Shown here: positions 9,208 to 18,272 of the stretch, piece by piece
Numbering within the stretch: the first letter of the stretch is position 1
Layout of the letters: every line of letters begins with the position of its first letter
NCBI GenBank assembly: GCA_017464345.1
Contig: JAFUAH010000025.1
Location: 26,433 to 90,432, forward strand
Source of the DNA: Bacteroidaceae bacterium
Lineage (GTDB): Bacteria; Bacteroidota; Bacteroidia; Bacteroidales; Bacteroidaceae
Direction: 5' to 3'
DNA: 64,000 nucleotides
Made by a program: the position numbers and the translations under genes
The notes under the pieces: generated by a model
What the model saw: the letters and a program-made list of their open reading frames with translations, nothing else
What the model was told of the DNA's origin: nothing
Database searches by the model: none

Positions 9208-10488
9208 TTATGAACTTAATGAGTAGACAATGGCCGAAAAGATGAGCACAAGAGCACTCAGCAGATAGGGCCAAGTGCGGAAAAACATGGCCCAGCGATA
9301 GCGGGGAACGTCAAGTCTAGGCTTTTGCAAAGCATCCAATGAAGGCAAGATAGCAAGACCTGCCACATAGAGTAGCACCACACATCCCCAAGAAAAATGC
9401 ACACCTGCGACCTCATTCCCTGGTAACTGTACTGCGAAGGTCATCAACGAATGTTGTATGGTGACCATGCCCTCCAACTGTGGACGTAGAATACCTATCA
9501 ATGTTGGCAATAGTAAAAGCAGGACACCCTCGTAGATGATGAGCGTGGCCAACGACACGTACAAGGGACTAAACAAAAGGCCCATCAAACTGATACGATG
9601 GAAGTAGTGCAGTAATAACGGCAGGACACCCATCTGGGCCGACAGGGAAATCAGCCATGCCTTCCATAACCAACGGGCCCACATAGAGCGAGGCATCCCA
9701 ATGGCGACTAAACGGCGATAGTAGAGTAGAAGCCCCATGACTGCCGAGAAGGAGAGTTGAAATCCCACATCGAATAGCATGGCCGGACTCAGCAAGAGCA
9801 GCAGAAAGGCAGAGAAACCTAAGGTATGCCATGTGTCGTGCCCCACCAGCCGCATCTGGGCTATGACCATCAGAGACATCATCAGTGAAGCCCGACACAG
9901 GGATACAGGGAAGCCCACCACCAAGGCATAGCCCCACATCAATGACAGACCCACAAATCCCACTCCATAGCGCCAACGATATTGGAGCAGACGCAGGAGA
10001 CATAGGTTGAAGAGTCCGAACAATATCCCTAAATGTAGCCCTGAAAGGGCCAGTATGTGGCTGGCCCCGGACTGTTGGTAAAGCCCACGAAGCGAGTCGG
10101 GCAAGTGTGCACGCTGTCCTAAGAGCATGGCCTGCAGGAGGTATATGGTATCCTCTGGCAGTCCGATGTTTCCCAGTCTCTGACAAAGCATCGTCAGGCA
10201 ATGGGCCGCCCATACGGAATGCCCGTCAGCCAACAGGACAAACGGTGGCAGACAGGCGCGAATGAAACCTATCGCCAGAAAAAAGACGAAGAGAGCCAGA
10301 CAGGCAAGCTCTCCCCTACGTCTTACAGCAAAGACGGATAACGAAAATGCGGCCAATACCCAAGGGCACACATAAGACCACAACGTATCACCCACAGGCA
10401 GACCACACCGATACAATGTGTCGGCCAACAAAATGCCAGCGGACAAAGCTGCCGCTAACCAAAGGAATAGGAAACGTCCAGATAGCAC
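9208..10488 (-). CDS. comEC: ComEC/Rec2-family DNA-uptake channel, short form
   Basis: 426 residues, almost all hydrophobic, with about ten membrane segments. The block QSGASHILALSGLHLGILFGL is the hallmark of the ComEC/Rec2 competence domain, and RASLMMSLMVIA and LGFSAFLLLLLSPAMLFDVGFQLSFSAV match the rest of the core. Full-length ComEC proteins are roughly 650-750 residues, with an N-terminal OB-like region and often a C-terminal metallo-beta-lactamase-like domain; here the protein stops right after the channel domain, and no continuation is coded in the 74 bases before the terminator. The start is a GTG at 10488, 18 bases after the rpe stop, so it is cotranscribed with rpe. It should move single-stranded DNA across the inner membrane, if functional. 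Confidence 0.88.
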   Translation of the reverse strand: MLSGRFLFLWLAAALSAGILLADTLYRCGLPVGDTLWSYVCPWVLAAFSLSVFAVRRRGELACLALFVFFLAIGFIRACLPPFVLLADGHSVWAAHCLTMLCQRLGNIGLPEDTIYLLQAMLLGQRAHLPDSLRGLYQQSGASHILALSGLHLGILFGLFNLCLLRLLQYRWRYGVGFVGLSLMWGYALVVGFPVSLCRASLMMSLMVIAQMRLVGHDTWHTLGFSAFLLLLLSPAMLFDVGFQLSFSAVMGLLLYYRRLVAIGMPRSMWARWLWKAWLISLSAQMGVLPLLLHYFHRISLMGLLFSPLYVSLATLIIYEGVLLLLLPTLIGILRPQLEGMVTIQHSLMTFAVQLPGNEVAGVHFSWGCVVLLYVAGLAILPSLDALQKPRLDVPRYRWAMFFRTWPYLLSALVLIFSAIVYSLSS

Positions 10489-10506
10489 AGGAGGAACGTC
10501 CTACTG

Positions 10507-11154
10507 TCACGTAAGTGACTTCAAGGCATCGATGCGGGCCGATGGATGCTCTGTGCCGAAGACGAACGAACCGGCCACCAGAACATCAGCCCCGACGCTG
10601 GCCAACTGTCGCCCAGTCTCCAGATTTACGCCACCATCTATCTCTATCAAGGCTTGGCTGCCCGACTCCTGAATGAGCCGACGCAACTGCTCCACTTTAC
10701 GCAGCGTGTTGGGAATGAACTTCTGACCGCCAAAGCCCGGATTGACAGACATCAGCAGGACGAGTTCCACCTCGCCAATGATATCCTGCAGGAGGTGCAC
10801 GGGTGTGGAGGGACAGAGTGTGATGGCCGGATGAAGCCCGGCCTCACGTATCTGCTGAAGCACCCGATGATGGTGAGTAACGGCCTCATAGTGGATGTTC
10901 ATATAGTGGGCACCCAGTTCGGCCACCTGCGGAATGAACTTCTGGGGCTCCACTATCATGAGATGCACGTCAAGGGGCTTCTGACACAGACGAGCCACAT
11001 GCTTCAAGACTGGAAATCCGAAGGAGATGTTGGGCACAAAGACCCCATCCATGACATCGAGGTGGAGCAAGTCGGCACGGCTCTGATTGAACCATTCCAT
11101 CTCCTGTGCCAAATGACCAAAGTCGGCACTGAGCAACGATGGTGCTACTAACAT
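10507..11154 (-). CDS. rpe: Ribulose-phosphate 3-epimerase
   Basis: 215 residues, the usual length. It interconverts D-ribulose 5-phosphate and D-xylulose 5-phosphate in the pentose phosphate pathway (cytosol). The TIM-barrel signatures are all present: APSLLSADF at the N-terminus, LHLDVMDGVFVPN with the metal-binding H/D pair, DVHLMI, HYEA, the MSVNPGFGGQKFI loop that closes over the phosphate, and EIDGGVN near the C-terminus. It is the first gene of the leftward pair rpe-comEC. A 218-base gap containing a hairpin separates it from the sigma-factor gene behind it. Confidence 0.97.
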   Translation of the reverse strand: MLVAPSLLSADFGHLAQEMEWFNQSRADLLHLDVMDGVFVPNISFGFPVLKHVARLCQKPLDVHLMIVEPQKFIPQVAELGAHYMNIHYEAVTHHHRVLQQIREAGLHPAITLCPSTPVHLLQDIIGEVELVLLMSVNPGFGGQKFIPNTLRKVEQLRRLIQESGSQALIEIDGGVNLETGRQLASVGADVLVAGSFVFGTEHPSARIDALKSLT

Positions 11155-11311
11155 GACTTTAAGGGCTTGTAGGTTCTGGCGAAGTTGAGAATGTATTGCA
11201 CTACCACAGGATTGGGTTGTAGTGTGTAGGGAGGTAGAGGTTGCATCATAGGCTGTCCATGGAATTAAGAATTATGTGATTTGAGATACTTTCCATTTTT
11301 ATAACGAAAGA

Positions 11312-11348
11312 AGCCTGCCTAATATTGCATTAGACAGGCTCTTTTTTT
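11312..11348. terminator. Hairpin with T tract between sigma factor and rpe
   Basis: AGCCTGCCTAAT and ATTAGACAGGCT form a 12-base stem with one mismatch around a 5-base loop, followed on the + strand by CTTTTTTT. The flanking genes are both leftward, so for the sigma gene the T-rich side is the weaker tract (TTCTTTCG). It most likely ends the sigma-factor transcript and also blocks antisense transcription. Confidence 0.7.
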
Positions 11349-11372
11349 ATTATCTACTTCTCTATCTTCTAT

Positions 11373-11987
11373 CTACGCAGACAGATAAAGGTCGCGATGA
11401 TGGGCCATGCGTCGTAAGTTGATGAGCGCATAGCGCATACGGCCTAGTGAAGTATTTATGCTGACACCTGTCTCCTGTGCAATCTCCTTGAAGGACATAT
11501 CGCGGAAGTAGCGCATGTAGACAACTTCGCGCTGCGCCTCTGGCAACATCTGTATCATCATCCGCACATCTTCGTACGACTGGTCTACGAGCATCTGGGC
11601 CTCAATGTTCGGCTCACTCAGGGCCGGGTCATTGAACAGGTCGGCCACCAGTTCGCCGTCCCCGTCCAGAAGTTCGTGAGAAAGTATGGTACGATTGGGA
11701 TTATGTTGCATGCGCATATTGTCAAGCACCTTATTGCGGGCTATACGCATGAGCCACGAGGAGAACTGTCCACTCTCTGTGTACTGACCATTCCGAATGG
11801 CCATGATGGCCTTTACGAACGTGTCCTGAAATATATCGTTGGCCAACTCCTCATCAGGAACCATAAAGCGGATATAGCCAAAGACCTTATCCTGATAGCG
11901 CCCAAAAAGAACATCAAATGCTTGGAAGTCGCCTTCTTCGTACAAATGCACCAACTTCTCGTCGGTCATCTTCACGTAATTGTTCAT
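11373..11987 (-). CDS. ECF-type RNA polymerase sigma-70 factor
   Basis: 204 residues. Region 2 spans about residues 20-95, with DIFQDTFVKAI and SSWLMRIARNKVLDNMR, the core- and -10-binding helices. Region 4 is at about 140-195, with PEAQREVVYMRYFRDMSFKEIAQETGVS as the helix-turn-helix. There is no region 1.1 or 3, so this is an extracytoplasmic-function type factor. The linker between regions 2 and 4 is longer than usual and acidic (DGDGELVADLFNDPALSE). No anti-sigma factor or SusC-type receptor gene is adjacent, so its control is not visible. Bacteroidetes genomes carry similar stand-alone factors of this length; the stimulus is unknown. Confidence 0.94.
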   Translation of the reverse strand: MNNYVKMTDEKLVHLYEEGDFQAFDVLFGRYQDKVFGYIRFMVPDEELANDIFQDTFVKAIMAIRNGQYTESGQFSSWLMRIARNKVLDNMRMQHNPNRTILSHELLDGDGELVADLFNDPALSEPNIEAQMLVDQSYEDVRMMIQMLPEAQREVVYMRYFRDMSFKEIAQETGVSINTSLGRMRYALINLRRMAHHRDLYLSA

Positions 11988-12057
11988 TACCTTTCTATAT
12001 TAAAGATTCTGGGGTAATGTTGTTTCGATAGGCGTCTGTTTTAATGGTTATCGGATG

Positions 12058-12065
12058 CAAAGATA
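12058..12065 (-). promoter_or_regulatory. -7 element (TATCTTTG) upstream of the sigma-factor gene
   Basis: Read on the minus strand this is TATCTTTG, a full match to the Bacteroidetes -7 consensus TAnnTTTG, 70 bases before the sigma-factor ATG. No good TTTG -33 box is found at the 19-base spacing; the region upstream is the AATTGTG repeat. Confidence 0.5.
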
Positions 12066-12071
12066 AGAAAT

Positions 12072-12103
12072 AATTCACAATTCACAGTTCACAATTCACA
12101 ATT
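12072..12103. repeat. Tandem AATTCAC-type 7-base repeat
   Basis: Four to five head-to-tail copies of the word AATTCAC/AGTTCAC in the spacer between fmt and the sigma-factor gene. It lies immediately upstream of the putative -7 box, so it could influence that promoter. Confidence 0.75.
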
Positions 12104-12152
12104 ATTTTACGTCAAGGGCATAAATTCTGTCTCCCGCCTGATGAAACGCGTC

Positions 12153-13139
12153 CTATTCTACACACTCTGCCGCAAAATGTGCACCGCGCAGGAAGTCCTC
12201 AACGGACATCCGACGCTTACCGGCCAGTTGCAATGACTCTATGTTGAGCCAACCCTCCCGGCAGGCTATGCGTAAGTAGGTCTTATGGTCGGTGTCGATG
12301 GTGCCGGGAAGTTCTTTTCCATCCACTCTCGTAATTGGGAGGTTCAGCACTTGACATTTATATATCTTCAGCATCTGGCCGTCGAGGGTGGTCCATGCGG
12401 CAGGATAAGGCGAAAGGCCACGCACGAAGTTGTAGGCCTCGCGGGCAGTCAGTTCGGCCCAGCGTATCCGGCACGTATCCTTGAATATCTTCGGAGCAGG
12501 ACGCAGGGGACCCTCCACGGTGAATTGATCTTGCGGAATGGGGTGCACAATGCCACGCTCCACGTCATTGACAGTACGGAGCACGAGGTCGGCACCAAGG
12601 TACATCAGGCGGTCGTGGACAGCCTCCACGTCATCGTCGTCGTGGATGGGTACAGCCTCGCGGTAGATGACCTGCCCTGTATCAATGTCGTGGTCAAGAA
12701 AGAAAGTCGTGATACCAGTCTCACGGTCGCCATTGATGATGGCCCAGTTGATGGGGGCGGCACCCCGATACTGCGGCAGAAGGGCGGCATGGAGGTTGAA
12801 GGTGCCCAGGCGCGGCATGGCCCAAACCACCTCGGGCAACATACGAAAGGCGACCACTATCTGAAGGTCGGCAGCATAGCTACGCAGCTCGTCGAGGAAA
12901 GTCTCGTCCTTCAGCCGTTCGGGCTGTAGGACAGGGATGCCGTGGGAAAGCGCATACTGCTTGACGGGGCTCTGCTGGAGCACGTCGTGGTGACGGCCTA
13001 CGGGTTTGTCAGGCATCGTGACAACGGCCACGACACTATATCCGCCCTCTACGAGACGACGCAGGGGCTCGACGGCGAAGTCCGGTGTACCCATATACAC
13101 CAGACGGAGTTTCTTTTCGGGTTGGCTATTTGAATTCAT
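12153..13139 (-). CDS. fmt: Methionyl-tRNA formyltransferase
   Basis: 328 residues, slightly over the typical 310-320. It formylates initiator Met-tRNA using 10-formyl-tetrahydrofolate. Visible signatures: LVYMGTPDFAVEPLRRL at the Rossmann start, the folate-site loop FNLHAALLPQYRGAAPINWAI containing the catalytic N/H residues, and GITTFFLDHDIDTGQVI with the catalytic Asp. The C-terminal OB-like domain runs from about residue 215 (RIRWAELTAREAYNFVRGLSPYPAAW). The first eleven residues before KLRLVYMG are a polar tail. It follows the ClC channel gene with an 87-base gap. Confidence 0.97.
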   Translation of the reverse strand: MNSNSQPEKKLRLVYMGTPDFAVEPLRRLVEGGYSVVAVVTMPDKPVGRHHDVLQQSPVKQYALSHGIPVLQPERLKDETFLDELRSYAADLQIVVAFRMLPEVVWAMPRLGTFNLHAALLPQYRGAAPINWAIINGDRETGITTFFLDHDIDTGQVIYREAVPIHDDDDVEAVHDRLMYLGADLVLRTVNDVERGIVHPIPQDQFTVEGPLRPAPKIFKDTCRIRWAELTAREAYNFVRGLSPYPAAWTTLDGQMLKIYKCQVLNLPITRVDGKELPGTIDTDHKTYLRIACREGWLNIESLQLAGKRRMSVEDFLRGAHFAAECVE

Positions 13140-13226
13140 ATGAATAGTTTATATAGCGTGAGACGATAGTTTTATATAGCAATGGCCGATGGTTGTATAA
13201 CCTCAGGCCGACGATTGCATAGTCCC

Positions 13227-15038
13227 TTATTCGTTGCTTATGTCGGCCAACATTTGGCGATACATGGTGAAGACGCGCGACTTACGGATGAAGCCCACGA
13301 AACGGCCGTCGCCATCCACCACGGGCAAAGTCCATGCCCCAGTATGCTCGAAGACCTTCACTACAGCCTCCATCTCGTCCTGTGTGGAGAGACGGGCCGC
13401 CGGCTGGGTCATGAGCTGACTGACACGCAGTTGGCGATAGAGTTCGGTACGGAACATGATGTGACGGATGTCGTCGATATACAGGATGGCCACCAACTGG
13501 CGGTCGGCATTGAGGACGGGAAATACGTTGTGGCGCGAGACCGAAATCTGCCGCACAACCTCCTCCAGCGTCATCTCGGGCATGAGAAACTTGCTGTAAC
13601 GGTCGATGACGGAGTCCATTGACATCAGCGTCAGGATGGCGCGGTCCTTGTTATGGGTGAGCAGTTCGCCACGGCGTGCCAGACGCATGGCGTAGATGCT
13701 GTGAGGTTCAAAAAGGTTGATGGTCAGGTAGGCCCCCAAGGAGACAATCATCAGGGGCAGGAACATCTGGTAGCCGCCAGTCAGTTCGGCAATGAGGAAG
13801 ATGCCAGTCAGCGGAGCGTGCATGACACCACTCATCAGTCCGCACATGCCCAGAAGGGCGAAGCTGTTTTCGGGCAGATACACACCGAAGACGTCGTTGA
13901 TATTCCACAGACGGGCGAAGACGAAGCCGGCAATGCAGCCCAGGAAGAGCGTGGGGGCGAAGATTCCACCGCATCCGCCACCGCCATTGGTGGCTGTGGA
14001 GGCAAAGACCTTGAACAGGATGACCAGCACGAGGTAGAGCAGGAGCAAGTGGTCGTGACCATAGAAGAGCGAATGGTTGAGCGCCGTCAGCCAGTCCTGT
14101 TCGCCCCGTCCGTTCAGCAGGAGTTCGATAAGTTCGTAGCCCTCACCGTAAAGCGAAGGAAAGAGGAAGATGAGCACCGAAAGCATGGTTCCGCCCAGCA
14201 CCAGACGGGTGTATGGGCTCTTCAGTCGGCGGAAGATGCCTTCCAGACCGTTCATCGTACGGGTGAAGTAGAGCGATATGAGCCCACATGCCACACCAAG
14301 GAAGATGTCGGCAGGAATGCGCGAAGAGGCAAAGGCGTAATCAACGTGGCACTCGAAGACGGCCCCCCACCCCGACAGGGCGAAAGTGACGCTGGCCGCC
14401 GTGACACAGGACACCAGCAAGGGCACCAGCCACGCCATGGTCAGGTCTATCATCAACACCTCCAGCACGAAGACCAGACCGGCGATGGGGGCCTTGAAGA
14501 TACCGGCCACTGCACCTGCGGCCCCACAGCCCACGAGCAGCATCAGCTGCTTGGAGTTCAGGCGGAACAACCGACCCAGATTACTGCCAATGGCTGAGCC
14601 CGTCAGCACTATGGGGGCCTCGGCACCAACCGAACCACCAAAGCCGATGGTGATGGCCGAGGCTATGACGCTGCTCCAGCAGTTGTGAGGCTTGATGACG
14701 CTTTGCTTGCGGGCAAGGGCAAAGAGAATCTTCGTCACACCATGCCCGATGTCGTCGCGCACCACACGCCGTATGAACAGTGAAGTCAGGAAAATGCCTA
14801 TGACGGGATAGAGCAGGTAGAGCAGATTGGTGGAGGAAATGCTGAACTGATGGGTCAGCAGATACTGAATCTGTGCAATCAGCCACTTCAGCGTCAGACC
14901 GGCAAGGGCCGTGAATATGCCGACCAAGAAGGCCAGGAGCAAGATAAAATGCTTCTCTCCCAGGTATCGCCGTCTTACGATGAGCATGGTCCCCAGGATA
15001 TGTTCCGCCGGTGTTCTGTGCTTGGTTTTATGGGTCAT
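13227..15038 (-). CDS. ClC-family chloride channel/antiporter with CBS pair
   Basis: 603 residues. The membrane part (about 25-440) has the ClC selectivity motifs, including GFGGSVGAEAPIV with the gating-type Glu at 140 and GGGCGGIFAPTLFLGCIAG. Two CBS domains follow at about 460-520 (MTLEEVVRQISVSRHNVFPVLNADRQLV) and 525-595 (LMTQPAARLSTQDEMEAVVKVFEHTGAWTLPVVD), which in other ClC proteins bind adenine nucleotides and tune gating. ClC proteins carry chloride or exchange it for protons across the inner membrane; which of the two applies here cannot be read from the motif alone. The start is 30 bases after the threonylcarbamoyl-AMP synthase stop, suggesting cotranscription. Confidence 0.95.
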   Translation of the reverse strand: MTHKTKHRTPAEHILGTMLIVRRRYLGEKHFILLLAFLVGIFTALAGLTLKWLIAQIQYLLTHQFSISSTNLLYLLYPVIGIFLTSLFIRRVVRDDIGHGVTKILFALARKQSVIKPHNCWSSVIASAITIGFGGSVGAEAPIVLTGSAIGSNLGRLFRLNSKQLMLLVGCGAAGAVAGIFKAPIAGLVFVLEVLMIDLTMAWLVPLLVSCVTAASVTFALSGWGAVFECHVDYAFASSRIPADIFLGVACGLISLYFTRTMNGLEGIFRRLKSPYTRLVLGGTMLSVLIFLFPSLYGEGYELIELLLNGRGEQDWLTALNHSLFYGHDHLLLLYLVLVILFKVFASTATNGGGGCGGIFAPTLFLGCIAGFVFARLWNINDVFGVYLPENSFALLGMCGLMSGVMHAPLTGIFLIAELTGGYQMFLPLMIVSLGAYLTINLFEPHSIYAMRLARRGELLTHNKDRAILTLMSMDSVIDRYSKFLMPEMTLEEVVRQISVSRHNVFPVLNADRQLVAILYIDDIRHIMFRTELYRQLRVSQLMTQPAARLSTQDEMEAVVKVFEHTGAWTLPVVDGDGRFVGFIRKSRVFTMYRQMLADISNE

Positions 15039-15068
15039 ATGGGTCCTATTGGGCTTATGGATTGTGAC

Positions 15069-15638
15069 TTATTTCCTAATCACTGATACGGTACCGTCCT
15101 TGGTCAGTTTGATGATGCTCGACGGGCGCCTGTCGGACTTTCGGCCACGAGCGAACTGCACGATGTAATCGACCTTTGAGGTTATCTCCTCGGGGATGTC
15201 GTAGAAACTCCGGGGCGAAGGTTGTCCACTGAGATTGGCTGAAGTGGAGACAATGGCTTTCTGAAACCGATAGCACAACTGTTGCGAGAATTGCTCCTTC
15301 GTCACTCGCATTCCCAAAGAGCCATCTTCGGCCAACAGGTTCGGTGCTACATTGACGGCTTCATCCAGTATCAGTGTCAGAGGACGTTCGGCATAATCCA
15401 CTAAGTCCCAGGCCACATCAGGCACATTGCGAAAGTATCGCTGCATACGGTTGGCAGAGTCCACCAGGCAGATAAGCGCCTTGGAATCCTCGCGCTGCTT
15501 TATCTCGTAAATACGCTGTACGGCATCGGGGTTCGACGCATCGCAGCCCAGTCCCCAGATGGTGTCGGTTGGATAGAGTATCACCCCACCCTTCCGAAGT
15601 ACCTCTACGGCGTTCTTTATATCAATATCGCAATTCAT
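15069..15638 (-). CDS. tsaC: L-threonylcarbamoyladenylate synthase (Sua5/YrdC/YciO family)
   Basis: 189 residues, so the single-domain YrdC form and not the longer Sua5 form. It makes threonylcarbamoyl-AMP from threonine, bicarbonate and ATP, the first step of t6A tRNA modification. The family landmarks are YPTDTIWGLGCDA, the substrate-binding IKQREDSKAL (K-x-R...K), the GMRV strand and STSANLSG. The family also contains YciO paralogues of unclear function, so the exact assignment is less certain than the fold. It is preceded by the unusual inverted repeat at 15655-15957 and followed closely by the ClC gene. Confidence 0.93.
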   Translation of the reverse strand: MNCDIDIKNAVEVLRKGGVILYPTDTIWGLGCDASNPDAVQRIYEIKQREDSKALICLVDSANRMQRYFRNVPDVAWDLVDYAERPLTLILDEAVNVAPNLLAEDGSLGMRVTKEQFSQQLCYRFQKAIVSTSANLSGQPSPRSFYDIPEEITSKVDYIVQFARGRKSDRRPSSIIKLTKDGTVSVIRK

Positions 15639-15654
15639 ACTTTTATATTTTTTT

Positions 15655-15756
15655 GAAGTTAAAGGGAGTTAGAGGGAGTTAAGGGAGTTAGAGGAAGTTA
15701 AAGGGAGTTAGAGGGAGTTAAAGGAAGTTAAAGGGAGTTAGAGGGAGTTAAAGGAC
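15655..15756. repeat. 10-base tandem array, left arm of a large inverted repeat
   Basis: About ten consecutive copies of a decamer of the form GRAGTTARAG (one copy is 9 bases). It is the inverse of the array at 15881-15957, so the two can pair as arms of a long stem. It lies just upstream of the threonylcarbamoyl-AMP synthase start, within its probable leader. Confidence 0.92.
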
Positions 15757-15760
15757 GATA

Positions 15761-15861
15761 GTTTTTCTCTTGTCTTGACAGTTTTTCTCTTGTCTTGACA
15801 GTTTTTCTCTTGTCTTGATAGCATTTTCTCTTGTCTTGATAGCATTTCCTCTTGTTTTATT
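15761..15861. repeat. Five tandem copies of a 20/21-base repeat
   Basis: GTTTTTCTCTTGTCTTGACA occurs twice exactly, then once with a final ATA, then as two more diverged copies beginning GCATTT. The copies are directly adjacent with no spacers, so this is not a CRISPR. It fills the space between the two decamer arrays. Confidence 0.92.
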
Positions 15862-15880
15862 TCTCAAGAAGCAGGACATT

Positions 15881-15957
15881 CGTCCTTTAACTTCCTTTAA
15901 CTTCCTCTAACTTCCTCTAACTCCCTCTAACTTCTTCTAACTCCCTCTAACTCCCCT
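15881..15957. repeat. 10-base tandem array, right arm of a large inverted repeat
   Basis: Seven to eight copies of a decamer of the form YTCYYTCTAA, the reverse complement of the left array. It ends 8 bases before the prfC stop codon at 15966, so it would form the 3' flank of the prfC transcript. Confidence 0.92.
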
Positions 15958-15965
15958 TCTCATCT

Positions 15966-17534
15966 TTAAAATTCGCTGGTGAAGTGGAAACGAATGTGCT
16001 CGAAGTCTTGCTGGGCCATCTGTAGGACATAGCCCGAATCGGCCAAAAAGACGTCGCGTCCCTCACGGTCCTTGGCCATGTACTGGTACTTGCGCTTCTT
16101 AAAGGCCTCCAACTGGACTTTATCGTCGCTCTCTATCCAGCAGGCCTTGAAAAGGCTGATGGGCTCCCAACGGCACTTGGCACCATATTCGTTCTCCAGC
16201 CGGTACTGGATGACCTCGAACTGTAACTGGCCGACCGTACCTATAATCTTACGTCCGTTGAACTGATTGATGAACAACTGGGCCACGCCCTCGTCCATCA
16301 GTTGCTCGATGCCCTTCTGTAACTGTTTGGTCTTCATTGGGTCGGCATTCTCGATATACTTAAACATCTCCGGCGAGAACGAGGGCAGGCCACGGAAGTG
16401 CATCACCTCGCCCTCGGTCAGCGTGTCGCCAATCTTGAAAATGCCGTTGTCCGGCAGTCCGATAATGTCGCCCGGCCATGCCTCGTCGATGGTGCTCTTG
16501 CGCTGGGCCATGAACTGCGTGGGACTGGAAAAACGCAGCGTCTTGCCCTGGCGGACATGCAGATACGGCGCATTGCGGACAAACTTGCCCGAACAGACTT
16601 TACAGAAGGCGATGCAGGAACGGTGGTTGGGGTCGATATTGGCCGTTATCTTGAAGATGAAGCCAGTGAATTTGGGCTCTTCGGGCGAGACCTCGCGCTC
16701 CTCGGCCTGTGTGGGACGGGGCGACGGAGCAATCTCCACAAAACAGTTGAGCAGTTCCTCCACACCAAAGTTGTTCAGTGCCGAGCCGAAGAAGACAGGG
16801 GCTACACGGGCATCGAGGTAATCCTGCACCTGGAAGGGGTCATAGACACCATCGATGAGTTCCAAGTCGTCACGGAGTTTCTGTGCATCGGACTCGCCGA
16901 CAAAATCGGCGAGCACAGTACTCTGGATGTCCACCTCCACCTTCTCCGTCACCTTCTGCTTGTCGGGGGTAAAGAGGTTCAGGCCCTGTTCGTAGATGTT
17001 ATACACGCCCTTGAACTTGGCTCCCTGGTTGATGGGCCATGAGAGGGGGCGCACCTTGATTTGCAGTTCCTCCTCCAGTTCGTCGAGCAGGTCAAAGGGG
17101 TCCTTGCCTTCTCGGTCCATTTTATTGATGAAAATGATGACCGGTGTCTTGCGCATACGACAGACAGTCATCAGTTTGCGGGTCTGGGCCTCCACGCCCT
17201 TGGCGCCATCTACGACGATGATGCAGGAATCGACGGCCGTCAGCGTACGGAAGGTGTCTTCGGCAAAATCCTGATGACCCGGAGTGTCGAGGATATTCAC
17301 TTTGTAGCCCTGGTAGTCGAACTCCATAACGGAGGTCGTAACGGAGATACCACGCTGTTTCTCAATCTCCATCCAGTCGCTGGTGGCCGTTTTCTTTATC
17401 TTATTACTCTTCACGGCACCGGCCACTTGTATCTGACCGCCAAACAAGAGCAGTTTCTCCGTCAGGGTGGTCTTTCCCGCATCGGGATGTGAAATGATGG
17501 CAAAGGTGCGTCTTCTGGTTATTTCTTCGTTCAT
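15966..17534 (-). CDS. prfC: Peptide chain release factor 3 (RF3)
   Basis: 522 residues, the usual length. RF3 is the translational GTPase that recycles RF1 and RF2 from the ribosome. The G domain shows the P-loop [13 protein letters not shown] (about 15-27), [12 protein letters not shown] as switch I, DTPGHQDF as G3 and NKMDR as G4. Downstream are the beta-barrel domain 2 and the RF3-specific C-terminal domain ([18 protein letters not shown], ending [22 protein letters not shown]). It starts 11 bases after the DUF4924 gene, so the two form a leftward pair sharing the promoter at 18150-18180. Confidence 0.97.
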   Translation of the reverse strand: MNEEITRRRTFAIISHPDAGKTTLTEKLLLFGGQIQVAGAVKSNKIKKTATSDWMEIEKQRGISVTTSVMEFDYQGYKVNILDTPGHQDFAEDTFRTLTAVDSCIIVVDGAKGVEAQTRKLMTVCRMRKTPVIIFINKMDREGKDPFDLLDELEEELQIKVRPLSWPINQGAKFKGVYNIYEQGLNLFTPDKQKVTEKVEVDIQSTVLADFVGESDAQKLRDDLELIDGVYDPFQVQDYLDARVAPVFFGSALNNFGVEELLNCFVEIAPSPRPTQAEEREVSPEEPKFTGFIFKITANIDPNHRSCIAFCKVCSGKFVRNAPYLHVRQGKTLRFSSPTQFMAQRKSTIDEAWPGDIIGLPDNGIFKIGDTLTEGEVMHFRGLPSFSPEMFKYIENADPMKTKQLQKGIEQLMDEGVAQLFINQFNGRKIIGTVGQLQFEVIQYRLENEYGAKCRWEPISLFKACWIESDDKVQLEAFKKRKYQYMAKDREGRDVFLADSGYVLQMAQQDFEHIRFHFTSEF

Positions 17535-17545
17535 ATGATACTTTT

Positions 17546-18115
17546 TTACAATTCGAGGTCGCCAGCCTTTTCTTTTTTATAGGCATCGGCCAGCAGGGCC
17601 AGCAGGTGCGAGATGGAGGCCACTGCGGCCTTGGTTTCCTCCGTAATTTCCTTCTTTTGCAGGCGCAGCAGCATCACGCCATAGAGGCAGTTGAAACAGG
17701 TCTCCAACTCACCGACGGGCTGAACCTCGGCAGTCCCCTCTGCTCCCCCCTTCCGACTACGCACACGCAATTCCACTATATAAGGCAAAACCTTGTAGTA
17801 TGCTGTCGAGTAGAACGGATGCCGGGGACTACTGAGAAGTTGCTGATGGAGGTCGATGAGCAACGAGAGCGTGCCACGGTTGATTTGCAGATGGCCCTGC
17901 TGCTGACAGCCCTCTTCACGCATCATGGCGATGAGGTTCTCCAGCCACTCCGTCTCCTGGTCCAGTTCCTCCCCCGTCAGCCGGAAGGCAGGCAGGTATT
18001 CGGTCTGCAGGCGGTCGATGTCGAGCCCAAAGGCCCGTATGGTATCCTCCACCTGCCACATATAGAGCAGGTACTCACAGATGTTTGTTTTTCTCAGTTG
18101 CTGGGCTATCTTCAC
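17546..18115 (-). CDS. DUF4924 family protein
   Basis: 189 residues, predicted soluble and mostly helical. It matches my memory of DUF4924, a Bacteroidetes family of unknown function: opening [20 protein letters not shown], a central [17 protein letters not shown] block, and [20 protein letters not shown] near the C-terminus. The start is a GTG at 18115, supported by an AGGAG Shine-Dalgarno-like run about 9 bases upstream; no ATG is available in frame before it. It is the first gene of the leftward pair with prfC. The conserved link to a release factor could mean a translation-related role, but nothing in the sequence proves it. Confidence 0.88.
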   Translation of the reverse strand: MKIAQQLRKTNICEYLLYMWQVEDTIRAFGLDIDRLQTEYLPAFRLTGEELDQETEWLENLIAMMREEGCQQQGHLQINRGTLSLLIDLHQQLLSSPRHPFYSTAYYKVLPYIVELRVRSRKGGAEGTAEVQPVGELETCFNCLYGVMLLRLQKKEITEETKAAVASISHLLALLADAYKKEKAGDLEL

Positions 18116-18149
18116 GGTTCTTTCTCCTCTCGTATGCTATAACAGGGTG

Positions 18150-18180
18150 CAAAGATAAGGATTTTTCCCCACTCTACCAA
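18150..18180 (-). promoter_or_regulatory. Promoter for DUF4924-prfC
   Basis: On the minus strand TTGG at 18177-18180 (one mismatch to the -33 box TTTG) is followed after exactly 19 bases by TATCTTTG at 18150-18157, a full -7 match. The GTG start is 34 bases further on. Confidence 0.65.
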
Positions 18181-18272
18181 CTTTTGAGCCAAGCAAAAGG
18201 TACATACGCCTCATCTACGGCCCCGTTTCACCCCAGCCATGCAAAGACATTGCATCAGGCCGGCATAGGATC

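Noticed and set aside
13653-14597. 314-residue + strand frame
   Set aside because: Exact antisense shadow of the ClC channel gene; rich in Gln, Glu and His, as expected of a mirrored membrane protein frame.
15761-15861. CRISPR array
   Set aside because: The 20-base copies are directly adjacent without spacers, and no cas gene is nearby.
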